Shown one piece after another: positions 40,246 to 53,545 of a stretch of DNA of 64,000 bases; positions within the stretch are counted from its first letter, which is position 1; each line of letters starts with the position of its first letter. The position numbers and the translations under genes were made by a program. The stretch is from Chlorops oryzae (Eukaryota > Arthropoda > Insecta > Diptera > Chloropidae). Under the pieces are notes generated by a model, which saw nothing but the letters and a program-made list of their open reading frames with translations, was not told the origin of the DNA and made no database searches. The stretch lies in assembly GCA_020466095.1 (NCBI GenBank), contig CM035808.1, positions 17,959,853 through 18,023,852 on the forward strand, in the 5' to 3' direction.

Positions 40246-42464
40246 TCTATAATAATAAGCACAAAAAATATTTCCCATTTTATTTTCCCCATTTGCGAAA
40301 ATTTCACCAAAAATGGAATCGAATTTCACTAAAATGAATTTAAAAATATTTCACGTAATTCGAATTTGAGGATACAAAAAATGTTCAATAGCAAGAAAAT
40401 TATCTCGCAAAGTTCAGACTTAATTTCGAAAGTTAAAATTGCATTCCGTTTCGCTTATGGTTCTCGTCTGGCTTGCATATTGAAACGGGCAATGAGGATA
40501 GACCTAAAAATAAAGCGGAAAAGTAAAAACTTAAATAGAAAACTTCGAAAGCTGCTTTTGAAAAAAATTTTGCCACGACTCTAACGCTTCAAACCCGAAC
40601 CAAATGAACGATGTTCATCGTTGTTCAAAGTAAAAGAAAAAACTTGAACGCAAACAGCATAGAACCCATGATAGTTAGGTTGCCCAAAGCCGACATCATT
40701 GATGTCTTCTTAGCTGATATTTGATGTTTGATTTTGAGGAGAGAAAAGTCTGATGGCTATTTGTTCACGCGCCAAATTGTTCTGGCTACTTCACTTTTCG
40801 CAATTGAAATGAAAAGAAAAAAAAAAAAGAAATGAAAATTGAAAAGGCTGCAAAGGACCTCATTTCGTGGGCGAGAAAATTTCAATTCTTGAAAAATTCC
40901 GCCTCACTAAGCTCTCTTGAGCTGCATTACGAAATCTCTGAGCATTCTCAAAGGACGAATTCAGTTGGATGCGCTCAAAATGTCGTCGACTTTTCAATTT
41001 TCTTCGCTGTGGCAATTATTTTGTGTGCCCCTTTTTAAGTTCGTTTTCGTTATTCGTTATTCGTCATTCGTTTTTGGTTTTTGTTTTCATTGTCGTTTGA
41101 CGTTTTGCTTCCTTTTGATGTGTTCGTTCGTGAGCAGATGATTATGATGGCGATGATGATATTGACATCCATAATTATGAGTCTCAAGCGACATAACGCT
41201 GGGCTCATTACGTTGTCTTGTGTGACTTTTTCACCGTTCACAGCCATGATAACTATGATTCGGTTGCTTTGATGCCAATTCAATGCCATTTGAGTGAAAA
41301 TTGGTCGATAAATCCAGTGCAAAGTGCAGTGCTTGCATTTCTGGTCTCTAATTGAATTGATTGGCATTTTGAGTCTTATGACAACGCAGTGGACTAATTA
41401 TGTTTCAAAGTTTGAACCAGCATTCGAATGTCAAATCATTTTGTCGCTTCGATAAATCGTGAAGGACGCTTATCGTTCAGAAGTGGTGAAAGTAGATGGT
41501 CATAATTGGTTCCTTTGTGATTTTTAATTAAGTTTTTTTTTTTTTTTTTAAAAAAAAGGCTTTTCTATCTATTTGAATCAAGTTAACTTTTATTTAAAAA
41601 TATGATTAAATTTCAAGAGATTTTTCAAAGAGAGTTGTTCACCTAGAAACTCGATCACATAATGTTGCAAGTGACATTCAATTTTATGCTCTATTTTGTT
41701 AAGATAAATTTCCTTTGATTGGTTTTCACTTTATTAAAACATGATGGAAAATTGTATCGAAGCCTTCATACGAAACCATTGACAATTAGCTAAGACCTTC
41801 ATTGAAGAGAAAATAGTCGACAATGGATGATTTAAAATAAAAAAATTATCATTGTTTCATTGGATTGATTAGAACGTGCGATTCAATTTACTTGTCAGAG
41901 CAACGCTTTCTTGGAATCCGTCTCTTCTGCTCTTGTTGTTATTTTATTTTCTTCTTTGTGCACTATGTTTATGAGGGAGAAAGTATTTGTTACATAAAAC
42001 ATTGAATGGTCCTTGTTTTGCTCTTCTCATTGCTCTGCATTTGACATTGAGACATTCACATTGTGAACGCTTTTGTTTTTTATTTTAATTATCAAGAAGA
42101 AATTGAATTCCTGAAGTCCCTTCAACGATTAGGTATTTGCAAGTTAAACATTCTTTCTTTAAATTCTTTTTATCTGAAATGTGGCAAAAGAGACGAATCT
42201 TTGTAGTTGATAAAATCCGTAATCTCTTAAATTTTGTATAAAATAAAATAAGTCAAAAAAGAAGGTCGCTCTTAAAATACCTGATCAATTTTGTTCACAA
42301 ATTCGTTGCGGATAACAGCCTTTGTTTGAATTGCCATTTATTTTTATAATTATCAGACAATTTGATTTATTATGTGCGAGAAAAATCCTTTAAGAAGTAA
42401 AATAACATATTTTCAATTGGTCTCTTTCACTGCCTCTCTCTCTCTTTCCTCACACCTCACGAAG
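40246..42464. other. Gene-free stretch
   Basis: AT-rich DNA with several 60-75-codon open frames of no recognisable kind and no splice context. Confidence 0.5.
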
Positions 42465-42760
42465 CACAGTGGGGCCGCTCCATATATTTTTGGAAATTTT
42501 GCAGAAACATTTCTGTGGGCTAAATTAAGATGTTTTGAAAAAATCTTGGAAATCCGCTCACTGCCACGCCCACCTCCCATATAAGTGCACAAGTCAACAT
42601 TTTTATTTTTAGACCTAGGGACTTGAAATCCGGGACACTTCTTAATTGAGTTCTCCTCAAAAAAAAAGCTAAAAATATTGGGGCTGCCACGCCTACTTTG
42701 GGTTTAATGCCCATCGAAAGTTGGATTTTTTACATGTTTTTATTTCCTATCTAGCATTAT
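42465..42760. repeat. Fragment of the dispersed CCACGCCCAC repeat
   Basis: Shares CACTGCCACGCCCAC and GCTGCCACGCCTACTTTGGG-like blocks with the copy at 38905-39515 but lacks its ends. Confidence 0.5.
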
Positions 42761-45700
42761 ATGGAATTTTCAAAGAAATTAAAGAATTTTAATTTTTCCC
42801 AAATGCTTAAGATTTGGTTGTCTCTATTCAAAAGAATATAATACCCTCAACAGCCTTCCAAAACAAAAAAATAAAACAAAGGCAATAGCTTTGGATTTTC
42901 ACATAAAAAATGTTCTCTATTTGGACTACAATTTTAATCTGAAATTTAATGAAAAACATTCCCTTGATTTTTGGTAGTTTTTTTAATAAAAAAGTTCAAT
43001 TTTCATAAAAAAGAATGTTGAATTCCTCATATCCAAATATTTCTTTACAAAAGTAAATCATTAAAATTTTGAAATTCAAAAGTTGAAATATCCTATTTTT
43101 TCCACTGATGCCCCACTGTGCGAAGCCTTATTTAGAGTTTCATATAAGTATTATGAGTATTTTTTCATCATGGAAACTAGCGAGCTTTTTTATGTGCATA
43201 AGCCATTGCTGCCAACACTACAAAATGCCCATATATTATTCCATTTGGTGGTTATGCAATTTCAACAATGGAAGTCTATAAACAAAAGTGCCATTTAGAA
43301 AACAGCGAAAGCTCGAAGAAAAAGAAGAAAAAAAAAACCTCCATAAATGCTGCCGAAAGAGCTAACATTAAAAATTGAAAAATCCACAGAAGACAAGAAA
43401 AACAAAAGGGTGGCGTTGGTGTTGCTGTTAATATGGTTGCTTTTTGTTATCAAGTGAATGGGCTAAAGGACTTGAGTCCTGTGAGAATTATGTCACTTGT
43501 AGTTAGTTTTGTGGTTTTTCTTGCCGTTGTTTCAGCGTTTTTTAATAGCTTTGCTTTCTGGCTTTATGCTTTATCATTGTTGTTGTTAATGTTGATTTTG
43601 CTGTTAGTTTTGTTTTTTCGTTTTTCTTTGTTTCGGTTTCTTGAACTGCACTTTTGATGCAAAAAAGGGGAAGGAAAATAACCTCTTCAATTGTAAAATG
43701 CAAATTCGCAACAAAATATTACATGAACGCGAACAATGAAGAAGTAGAAGAAGCGTAGGAGAAGGAAAAACCTAAACGCGACGTTTTTCGCGTGGGTTGT
43801 CTTCCTCAGAGGAGTGTGCTCATTTCCTTCAGCGACTTTCACATGCAGTTGAATTAGCACAGAAGCTGAGACACCAGCAGCCACAGCTTTTCGCATGAAA
43901 TTTGCATAAATCAACGCTTAATGGAGCATAACATGATAAAGTCACATGAACGCGCGCACATATGCATCCATGGAGAACACAATAGATTTTGTCGCACAAG
44001 TGGATTTCTCTGCTAATAGAAGACTACAGTGAGGCAGGTCTATGAACTACAAAAATGAAAAGGATGCTTTCAAAATCCTTAAATGGAACCACTTTGTGGA
44101 CTTCGAAAACTTGCTGTAGTTTTTGAGAAGGAATATTTAAAGAAAAATATTTTAAATCGTATTATTGGAAAAAAAGCCCATTCAAATTCCTCTTAAGATT
44201 TTACCATTATGAATATCCAAAAAACTCTAATGTTTGTGCCCTCAAAACAAGTAGAGGTCCTATAAACTTTTGACCAAAATAAGCGTCATTCCTACCGCAG
44301 ATAATATTTTCTTGGATCAGTCAAGGAACCTATATAAAATGTCCTTTAAAGGGATCCGAAATTCATATTCAGTTGCTAAGAAAGTTTTTAAACGTATAGC
44401 TTCAATTGTACAACATTTGGTCACCCTAACCATAGTCGATTGTAGTGAACGTAATAGTTTAAAATTTCATTTCGTATGAATGAACTCCTCAGGGGCGGAG
44501 AATGTTGCTTTGATGGTTTGTTCACAAAATGTCACAAAACAGAAAGCCAATAGACGCTGTTTTGTGTGGCCTTAATGTAAAACTAATTACAATTTGCTGT
44601 TTGAAGTCGGAAGGATTATTCTTCCACAAAGATCGTTTAAATGTGTCGATACTGTTTGTGTTCATTACAATTCATTGGATTCCTTCTATTGCGATAGTTA
44701 CTTGCCATTTTCGTTTGCTCATTAATTAGAACATTCATTCAGAGAGAAAAACATTTCAAAAGAGCTTTTTGTGTTTTTAAATAAGTCTTTTGAACATCGG
44801 GGAATGTCTTATTTTCAAATACACCCAGATATTTGATCTCCCTTGATAAATTGAAAAAAAAAAAAAAACTTTAAAAATCCGCAACTTGTTGCATCCTTCA
44901 TGAAACATCATTGAATCGGGCCCCTTATCGTCATAAGAAATTCTTTTTGGCTCAAAAGAATATTCCCGTATGGAGAATTATCTTAACGAGCTCATCGCAT
45001 TGGTCTTTTGAACGTGCATAAATGAGTATTGTTCAATATTGTGCTGATGCTTCAGCGTATATTCCTCCTTTACATGCCACTTTTGTGCATCATTTGTTTG
45101 TTAGCTTTTTTTTCCTTTACATTCGTCATTGACACATATTCTCGTTTTCACTGCTTTTCCTCCATTCTACGCCAAACAGTCCTCAGTCAGTTTCACTTTT
45201 GTTGACTTTTAACGTGATAGCTTCACTTACAAAGGCTTTGGCGACAATTGCTTACTCGCTTGCTTTCCTTGCGCTACGCAAACTTCAATTAGCGTTGTAC
45301 AAATGAAGAAAAGAATAAATATTGTGAAAAGAAAATGAAAAAAAGAAAAATAGAATAACTATAGAAATTCTCTAAAAAAAAAACTATGCTGAAAAAAAAA
45401 ATCATCTAGCAAAGTTCCATTCAGTCATTTTTGCGAGTTATTCTTTCAAAAAAAAAATTTGTTTTTTGTGCTGATATTTCTTTCAAATTAAACTTCATTG
45501 TTCTAAGGCTTTTCATTTTCATTGGACGTGTCACTTTTAGCTGCCTCATTTGCCTTATTTCGCAAGCTCTTCCGCAAGGACAATGAAAGTAGCAGGTTTT
45601 CATTAAGAATGCAAATAATTTCTTCTTTCTTCTAGGCGCAGTGTTTTTTCTTTTATCAAGAAAAGTATGTTTTACGAATTCTTTCTACGGTTGCATTAAA

Positions 45701-48700
45701 ATGTTCATGTTGACGGGCTTTTAGCAGAAACGTCGTTTTGGTCTTCCGCTTTAGTTTACTCATCCCCATAATCGATTCAGCATAGGTAATTAAGTAAGAA
45801 AACTACACCATAAAATTAGAGTCCATTTTTCGCCCCCACCCCACCCCCATAATATTCATTTTCTGGTTCATGTAATTGCACAACCTCAAGATTGCTCATG
45901 CATCTTTCATACGGCATGCATACGTTTCTTATACGCCGCTCATTCGTTGCTCATACGCCATGCACACGTTACTCATACGTAGCGTTGTACAAGAGCTGTG
46001 TTGTTGAACATTTAGAAATTTTCATGTGTGATTTCTCTCTGTTGATTTAATGCAGCTCGGTACTGTGGAAGTCGAAATATAAAAAATTTCATAAAATGTG
46101 AAACAAGCTTTAGAGCTGGAAAGCAACGGAATTCTTTATTGCCTATTACTACCCTCTATTTATTTTCTGTTTTAATTTTCCAAGAACTTTACTCTGACAT
46201 TCACAAAAGGCCTAAGAATGGTTTGCTTGGACATTTCACGTAATAAAAATTCTAGAAGCCCCACTTTCATTTATTATTTGTATCAAAGGAATAAATGCAT
46301 TAAAGGTAGTTACGGCAACAAGGCCTCGTGCTGACGCATGTACGACCGCAAAAAAAGCAAAAAGAAGATAAGGCTAAAAATGAAGTGAATTAAAAACTAC
46401 TAAATAAGTTTATGAGCACATCCGGCGGTTAAAGAAAAGCTGAAACTGGATAGAGAAAGTATGGAGTGTAAAAAATGCGGATCGTTTTTTTTTACATTTC
46501 GAAAAATTCCGGAAATCCATTAAAGAGAAATGGCCTGCGACTCCCTCTCTTCGTTGTCAACTGAAGCGAACGAGGAAACGACAATTAGATTCGCCTGGCT
46601 ATTCCTTTGTTTCTTTTTCTATTTTGCTTTGCATAAGAACCACCGTTCACACCGACTGGCAAATAGGTACGCTTCCAATTTTAAGTATTAAGTCAGAGAG
46701 AGACAGAGTCTGTCCACAGCTTCACTGCATACGCTTCACGTGTTCTGGAACTGCGAATCGATGCCATTGAGAATGCAACAGGAGGGCGGTTGAAGGTCGT
46801 GGCACGCGTGGGCGGACTCTCTGCACTGAATGGTCCACCGGTGCTGATTCCAGGCTTCTGGCAGGATCGCCAAATGTTAATGTCAGGGACAATTAAATGG
46901 TAGACGTCTCTTTGTAATGCTGAGGACGTTGGATTGGTTCTCTTTTTTTATGTTTGTCGGCGATTTAATATTAAAAAGGGGATGGATTTTCTTCTTTTTT
47001 AATATGTAGGTATCTAATTGAATTTTTTCTGTAAGTGCTATTGGAAATTTCTAAAATAATTATGACACACCAATTAAGTATAAAAGTTATGCTTTTCGTA
47101 TTACAATAAATTTAATCTTCAAAGGAAAAATTTGTACATAAAAATACTTTGCCCTTAAGTAACTTAATATTTTTTGTAATTTTTCATCAATTTCAATTCA
47201 TTTTTAAGAATATTCCTTAGGTTGGTCTTGTCAACGATTGTGATTGCTGAATATGTTTCTTCAAAGGACATACTATATTATTGTAAAAAAAAAGGCTTTG
47301 AAAAGTTGGGCTAAAAATATGAATTAAACTTTCATATCCCAAAAGAACCCTTCAAAAGTATAAAGTTTCAAATAAATTGTGAAATTATTCTTTCAAAGAA
47401 TAAGTATCCATAATTTTTGCATGGCTAAGCCGTCTCGATTGCTCGTTTTAATTTTAATCGAGATAAGATTTACAGCTTCTAACGGTTTGGGTTGCTTTCT
47501 ACGAAACAGTTTTGTGGTAGATCAAATATATTACGTTTTTTTTTTCCATTTCACGTAGCCCTGCTTTGTTTTTTTTCTGCCCCCTGTGCTAACTTCTCTG
47601 CCTCGCAGTTTGATACCGCTCTGCCTGACCTTTATTCCAAACAATAGCCCAGCGTAAGGAGGCTTGCGAGTGTATGCCAGCATGCAGAAATTTGCTCGAC
47701 GCTAGATATAAGCTCAAGCGTTTTTAAGCCTTTTCACAGTGGATTTTTCGTGCTCCATCCATTTTGGGTTTTTTCCATTCTTCCTTTCTTTCTTTCTTTT
47801 TACACTGTTTTGATTCGTGGCAAGAAACGTGCTTGCATACACCCGCCACTGCCCCATCATACACCCAAACAGCCAGCCTGGCATCCTAGGGCTCGCTCCA
47901 TTACCAAACGAGGTCATGATGTATGCACTTTAACATGGCAACTTTGCCTTCTTCTTACCACGCTAATATGTTGGAGTCAGAATGCGCTTTGAGGATGAAA
48001 GATGCCAGCCATTTGTGATGCAGTGCAGCGTGGGCTCATCGCGGTGAGCGAACGGATTTCCGATGTCAAAAAGAACATTTTAATTAACGAAATCCCAGTT
48101 ATTACATTAAGACTGCTGGATTTTTTAAAACTGTTTGTACTTTGTCGGTCCTTAAAGATTGATGTTCTTTTTGAAGGTCATGAAGGCGACGGGACTTAAT
48201 TCAGAATTTGTCATGCAAATAAAATCCACCATAAGACGTGCTTTATACATGAGTGTCACCCGGGGATGCATTTAAAAGAGGCATGAAAAAAGAGAAACCA
48301 CAATTACACTCATATAATCACATATCAAAAGTCTGCATATTAGATGAGCTCATTCCATTTTGATTCGCAAACTACGCTTTTTTTGTTTGTTTTGTTATAT
48401 GATTAGCCAAAGGATACATTTTATTGCTTCCATGACGGTAAAAGCTCAAATGAATTAACCGCAGAGGTCCATATTTCAATAATTGATAATTCCATCGAAT
48501 TTAATTTAATTGGTGGTCAAGCAAAATGCAAAATGATAGTTCATTTGACGAACACTTCAAAAAGGATATTCAGATATTCCGCTTTAAAAATATATGAAAA
48601 AAAAAGAAAAAACTAATGAGTGGACTTACTAGTAGAAATAAATTAACTGGTGTGGTTATGTAATGCTATACTTCAGCATACCTAAGGACCTTTTTGTCTT

Positions 48701-49080
48701 TTTGACATTCATTAGATCATTAAAATATTCTTTAAATAAAGTGGTTTAATTAATGGAAGCTTAATTCATTACTTTCATAACAAGGACTGTCACATATTAA
48801 CTGAAAACAGCTTAAACAATAAAATTGTTACACAATCGTATTTAATGTTACATAAACTTATGCATGACAATTCGATTATGCAAAAAAGGACTTTACGCAA
48901 AGTCCATCGTAATGGGATTATCAAATTACTTATTTCCATTCATTTATCGAGCTTTAAATGCATGCGCTCTTTATGTTACATAATTTCATTTGATTGCCAG
49001 TTGGGCCGGCATTAAAAAAATTATAATTTTTCACGGGCTTAAGGTAGAACTATTATTATTTTATTATTATTATTATTGAT
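42761..49080. other. Gene-free 6.3-kb stretch
   Basis: No gene recognised. Small items only: an imperfect 20-25-base tandem repeat (CTCATACGCCATGCAYACGT) at about 45893-45980, a GC-richer block at 46736-46900 discussed in the findings, and a TTATTA microsatellite at 49049-49078. Confidence 0.5.
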
Positions 49081-49135
49081 AGGGGGTTAAAGAGCACGTC
49101 GACCTGTAAGATCTATTGTGCCCCCTTTGCCATCC

Positions 49136-49395
49136 TCAGAGAGATTCTCTGAGTCCTGCGTCCAGCAGGAAGTTTAGTATAGAACCTACACTGCTGGATT
49201 TGAGTTCCGCTTCGGGTAGTATTTGCCCCCCAAAGTTACTAATTCTTGCTTTTTTCAGGGCCGGACATGACCCGATGATGTGAGCTGCAGTTTCCTTGTC
49301 TGTATTACAGAATCTGCATTTCTCATTCGTGAGCACTTTCAGTTTAGTGAGGTGATAGTTCAACCTGCAGTGACCTGAGAGTATTCCTGTTATTA
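49136..49395 (-). pseudogene. Non-LTR retrotransposon RNase H C-terminal fragment
   Basis: The minus strand reads GILSGHCRLNYHLTKLKVLT, then NEKCRFCNTDKETAAHIIGS and CPALKKARISNFGG. This is the zinc-knuckle-like C-terminal end of the RNase H part in I/R1-type reverse transcriptases. A second piece of the same domain (IGTYNHKRFEECIKLLKTKL) lies at 50405-50470. About 90 residues that should join them are missing, replaced by the inverted-repeat element between them. Confidence 0.7.
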
Positions 49396-50403
49396 CACAG
49401 AGAAAACGATACCACATAAAATGGAAGAAAAACAATAAGATTTCTCTATGGTTTTTATCCAAGAAGATTGTCTTATTGAAACCATAGAGAAAAACTTATT
49501 GTTTATTTTAACGAAAAATTGAACGAAAAGTCAAGAAGATAACTTATCATTTTGATATGAGTTTCTTGTAAAAAACCAGGTCGGCGGGTTCGATCCCTGC
49601 TCCAGCGAGCGTCGTTTTTTTTTTTTTTTTTGGAAAAGTAGATAATTTAACATTTACACTATTTGAAAAACTGAGAAATAAAAGATTTACCAAAGTTTTT
49701 ATGCTTAAAAAATTTAAAAAAAAGATTCTATAGGAATTTCTTGAACGAGCTTATGCGTGACGTTTCGGAAGGCCCGACGAAAGCAACTTGTTTTTATTGG
49801 TTCGTGTCCAAACTTACTTTCTGCTCCCCGTATTTGTCCTCTCGAAATTTACTTGCGCTTTATGCTCAATTTTACACAACTTCTTTGCTGCGCGGGGGTT
49901 CGAACTCGGACCTTCCAATTACAAGTCTAGCACACTTTAACTACGCCATCGCGAGATATGATTTCAGCTTGCTAGATTGATTATATCAATGTAAGAGCAA
50001 AAAAACTGGTCTGTCTTTTTTAAACTATGGATTAATACGAGAATTCAATACTTTATTTAAATCAATAAGTCTTGCTTTTTATATTAAAAAGGCTTCTTCT
50101 TAAAGCGATAAGGATAACTATCAAAAGGTAACTTTATATAAGAATGTCACATAGTTTGATTGATATGCTCACCTTATTATTTGACTATATCAAGAAGTTT
50201 TCATATTCTTCAACAGAAATAATGAGATATTCACATCAAATATATGAGGATATCTATTAAAATGTTTCAATAAGATTTTCTCTATGCATTCAAATTTTTC
50301 TCTATGGAAAAAGCACATCGTTCATATAGTTTAAGAAGATTTTTCTATAAAATTGCTCAATAAGGGGATCTTATTGATTTTATGTGGTCATATTTTTCTG
50401 TGT
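49396..50403. mobile_element. Inverted-repeat element with CACAGA ends and tRNA-like segments
   Basis: The left end CACAGAGAAAACGATACCAC then ATAAAAT is matched by the complement of the right end (CACACAGAAAAATATGACCA then CATAAAAT). Inner hairpins include TTTCTCTATGGTTT with AAACCATAGAGAAA near 49440-49490. Two tRNA-like pieces lie inside: CGGGTTCGATCCCTGC at 49588 (plus strand) and a Thr-tRNA-like stretch on the minus strand at about 49888-49957. It separates two pieces of a retrotransposon RNase H. Confidence 0.65.
49888..49957 (-). repeat. tRNA-derived segment (Thr-like, decayed)
   Basis: Minus strand: A-box-like ATGGCGTAGTTAAAGTGTGC, an anticodon loop CTTGTAA (anticodon TGT), and B-box-like GAGTTCGAACC. 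The acceptor stem does not close, so it is not a working tRNA but a tRNA-derived repeat. Confidence 0.5.
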
Positions 50404-50470
50404 GTATTCTTAGTTTAGTCTTTAATAGTTTTATGCATTCCTCGAACCTTTTGTGGTTGTAGGTTCCTAT

Positions 50471-52911
50471 CATAAGCTTAGATTGCGAGATTCCTGGTTG
50501 TTAGCTAGAATTACACGAGGCAAATATTTTACATAAAATGTCTCAAATCAAACCTAGTAAAATTTTTGCTTCGATCTAATTATTTCATTCTCTTTATTCT
50601 GCGAGATAAAATATTTGACAAAAATTTGTTTGATCAATCGCATTTTTATCTTGCTTGTCATGGCTGGGGGGATTACTTTGAGGGAATTTTGAAACTATGA
50701 ACAAAGTCTTACTATTTTTTGCCCACAGTAGTAGATATAGGAACACTTCCGTTGTCTACTCAAACGACCAAGTGTGAACTCGGTGCATCATTGTTAGGAT
50801 TGAAGAATGCTTGTTTGGCTCCGAGCGAAGCAACAGAGGCCAGGTTTCTCGTTGACGTGATTTGAAAATGAACATTTTTGTTGCATTTCCCCTTTCCCTT
50901 GAGAAAATTGTTTCTTATCAATTTCCTCAAACCTACTTGTACTCATCGAGATTAATATTGGACTAAATTGTACTTTGCTTTATAAATTTGAGGAACAAAA
51001 CAACACTTCAATCGAATATTGTTTCAGTTTTTGGTGTTTTGGTTCGAGAGCCTTAAGGCTCAAATTCTATTGACCTTTTCTCTTTCGTTCAGTAAAAATA
51101 CAACAACAAAAAAACTCTTATGGACGTTCCACATGAATGCATTGATGCAAAATTGGAAATTTAAATTTTATTAAATTTTCACAGCACCTAATCATGACAA
51201 AAATGCCTGAAGCATTTGCTAGCAATATTTTCGGTAGCAGGTGTAGCAAGAAATTCATGCTTGGCAAATTGGCTTGGAACATCCAGAATATAATGAATCC
51301 TTCATTATGTAATCGGCAGCTATAAAATTCTGCCTAATTTAGGCAGGCTTCTATTGATCGCAATGCTGAAAATGTGCAACAATTTGTGATACGACTGCCT
51401 GAGAGTGAAATTGACAAACGCAAACGCACACATTCACGCAGAAAAACAACAAAATGCTTTGTGTAGAAATTCGCTTAGCCATGAACGAACACGCGTAAGC
51501 GAGCATGTAACTTCGGTCTGTCACCGAACCGTGTGAGTCAAAGTGGGAATTCAATGGCGTCCATGCATGTGTGCGGCCGCCATGATAAATGATACAATGG
51601 ATGTAGAAGGACATGGTGATGGTTTTCGGATATTCATCTACAATGATTATCTGCTTAGTGATACAATGCCTACAGTCTGCAATGAAAACGTTAATTTGTC
51701 GGAGCAAAAATTTACGGCTTCGGCAAATTATTGAGCGTTTTGTGTCAAGATCCCATGGACAACGACACTGGTTGCCTGCTTGGCGCAAGGCCTCAGGTTT
51801 GGACGCGATGATTACCAAATGGTATTAAATGCCACGATTTGATGTACATAATGCCCTGCCTCTGTGGCGGCGAAATTCGCAATGTTCCATTTTATTTTTA
51901 GTGACCTAAAAACGATTACCTTTGAGAAATATGCAGGTCATTAAAATGCATGCGTTTTTCGATGAAAACGTTTGAGAGGGGATGCTTTTTTATTTTTCCG
52001 CTTTATTTTCGAAATCCGCTTTTGGTTATGGAACAATGAGAGGAAGGAAAGACTCTCCCTGCGATGTACACTCATTTAAATTTCTACGTAAAAATGAATT
52101 TGTTTGACGAAAATAGTATTCCATCTGCTATTTGCGCCTCAAGAAATGGAGCATTCGTAAATGAGTCAGAAAATGGAAAATTGTGTCCATAAATAATATT
52201 TCTAAATTTGAAATTTTTATTTTTTTTTTAGACACAGTGCATTTTCCTTTTGAAAGGACGAATTCCAGATTTAAATTAATATTATAATGAGATTGCTCAC
52301 ATATCTTGTTTCTAAAAAAAGAAAACTTAGCTGAAGTAACATATGACAAGGATTTAATTTTTCTTTATACCCGATTTGATGAGAATTTTCCCTTTTCAAC
52401 ACTGTTTTCCATTGGAAATTCCTTTTCGAAAAATACAAATCTACAGGATAAAAAGGATGCATTAATTAAAATCAAATTTGGAAAATAAATAATTCATAGA
52501 AGTATTCTTCATATCCAGCAAAAAGTAAACTAAGCGGCGAAAAATGAATTTGGTTTTAATACTCAAAAGCAATTTTAAGATTTGAAAACCCATTTTTTTT
52601 AAATTTTCCTTTTACGGGTAAAGAGCCAAAATTTTGTGCCTTCGAATAGAAATTAAAGTTTTTATTTCCCGCTCACCCTTTCAAAAAAATCGACGCATCA
52701 TCGTTGTATGTTCCACGATTTTCAGCATTTCCAAAATTTATGCCAACTTTTTTTTTGGCTACTTTCAATATGCTCTTTTGAGCAACCCTGGAGCTTGACG
52801 CTTCCCCAGAGTTGCATTATATAATTTTATTTTATTTGCAATGCTCAGAGCTCAAAATGCAAAAATTATATGTGGCATAATATGCAACGTCTATATCATG
52901 AAGTTCTTTTA
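50471..52911. other. Gene-free stretch
   Basis: AT-rich, no gene recognised. A 155-codon open frame on the minus strand (51351-51818) has no family resemblance and contains a CVCVCVC run from a GT repeat. Confidence 0.5.
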
Positions 52912-53537
52912 TAGAGTCCGACCGAAGTCAAAATTTTCAACCGAAACCGAACCGAAACCGAATATTCGGTTTTTTTAAAGATTCGGTAGCCAAACCGAAA
53001 CCGAAACTTTTCAAATCTGAGAAACAAAACTAATTTTATTGTTTGCTAGTATATGAATTTAAAATATATACATTACTAATGTAAAAAACATAACAGTATT
53101 ATCATAATGTGTAAAAAAAAACAAAAACTCCGAATTCACATTGTTAAAATTAAGGCTTTTTCACTTTAAGTAGTTGTACAAAGTTTTGTTTCAAGTCTTT
53201 TGGTATTTCCATAACAGTATGTATGTATGTATGTTGCAGTGGAGTTTTTGAAAAACAAGTGCTAGGCTTGGAACGTTACACTCCGTTTCGACTGGGTCGG
53301 AAATCGATCCTCGGACCCTGGGATCAACAGCATAGCACGTATCTCCTACGCTATCCCAGAGCCACTCCATAACAGTAAAATGTGAAAATTTTTCTTTTTC
53401 AAAATACTAAAATATGTTTGAAAGTTTCGGTTTCAGTTTCGGCCTTTTCGGAGCTAAAACTGAACCGAAACTGAAAATTTAGGACGATCGGTTGCCGAAC
53501 CGAAGCCGAAACCGAACCGAGGTTCGGTCAGACTCTA
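52912..53537. mobile_element. hAT-type element copy 2, CCGAAA-rich, with nested SINE
   Basis: Same ends as the copy at 22591 (TAGAGTCCGACCGAA) and flanked by a perfect 8-base duplication TTCTTTTA (52904-52911 and 53538-53545). It runs in the opposite orientation to copy 1 and shares its interior (for example AGTAGTTGTACAAAGTTTTG). It is interrupted by a tRNA-derived SINE at 53220-53365. Confidence 0.9.
53220..53365 (-). mobile_element. tRNA-derived SINE, 146 bp, nested in the hAT element
   Basis: Flanked by a perfect 12-base duplication TCCATAACAGTA (53208-53219 and 53366-53377). On the minus strand it starts GTGGCTCTGGGATAGCGTAG (A box TAGCGTAGGAG), then GGGTCCGAGGATCGATTTCC (B box). It ends in a CATACATACATA tail. 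Head, tail and target duplication together identify a SINE. Confidence 0.85.
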
Positions 53538-53545
53538 TTCTTTTA

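Noticed and set aside
45893..45980. CRISPR-like array
   Set aside because: The 20-25-base units are imperfect, have no spacers, and the genome is a eukaryote; it is an ordinary degenerate tandem repeat.
49888..49957. Functional threonine tRNA gene
   Set aside because: The A box, anticodon loop and B box are visible but the acceptor stem does not close, and it lies inside a repeat element.
51351..51818. 155-codon minus-strand frame
   Set aside because: Longest unassigned frame on the right side, but it contains a GT-repeat-coded CVCVCVC run and no family motif.
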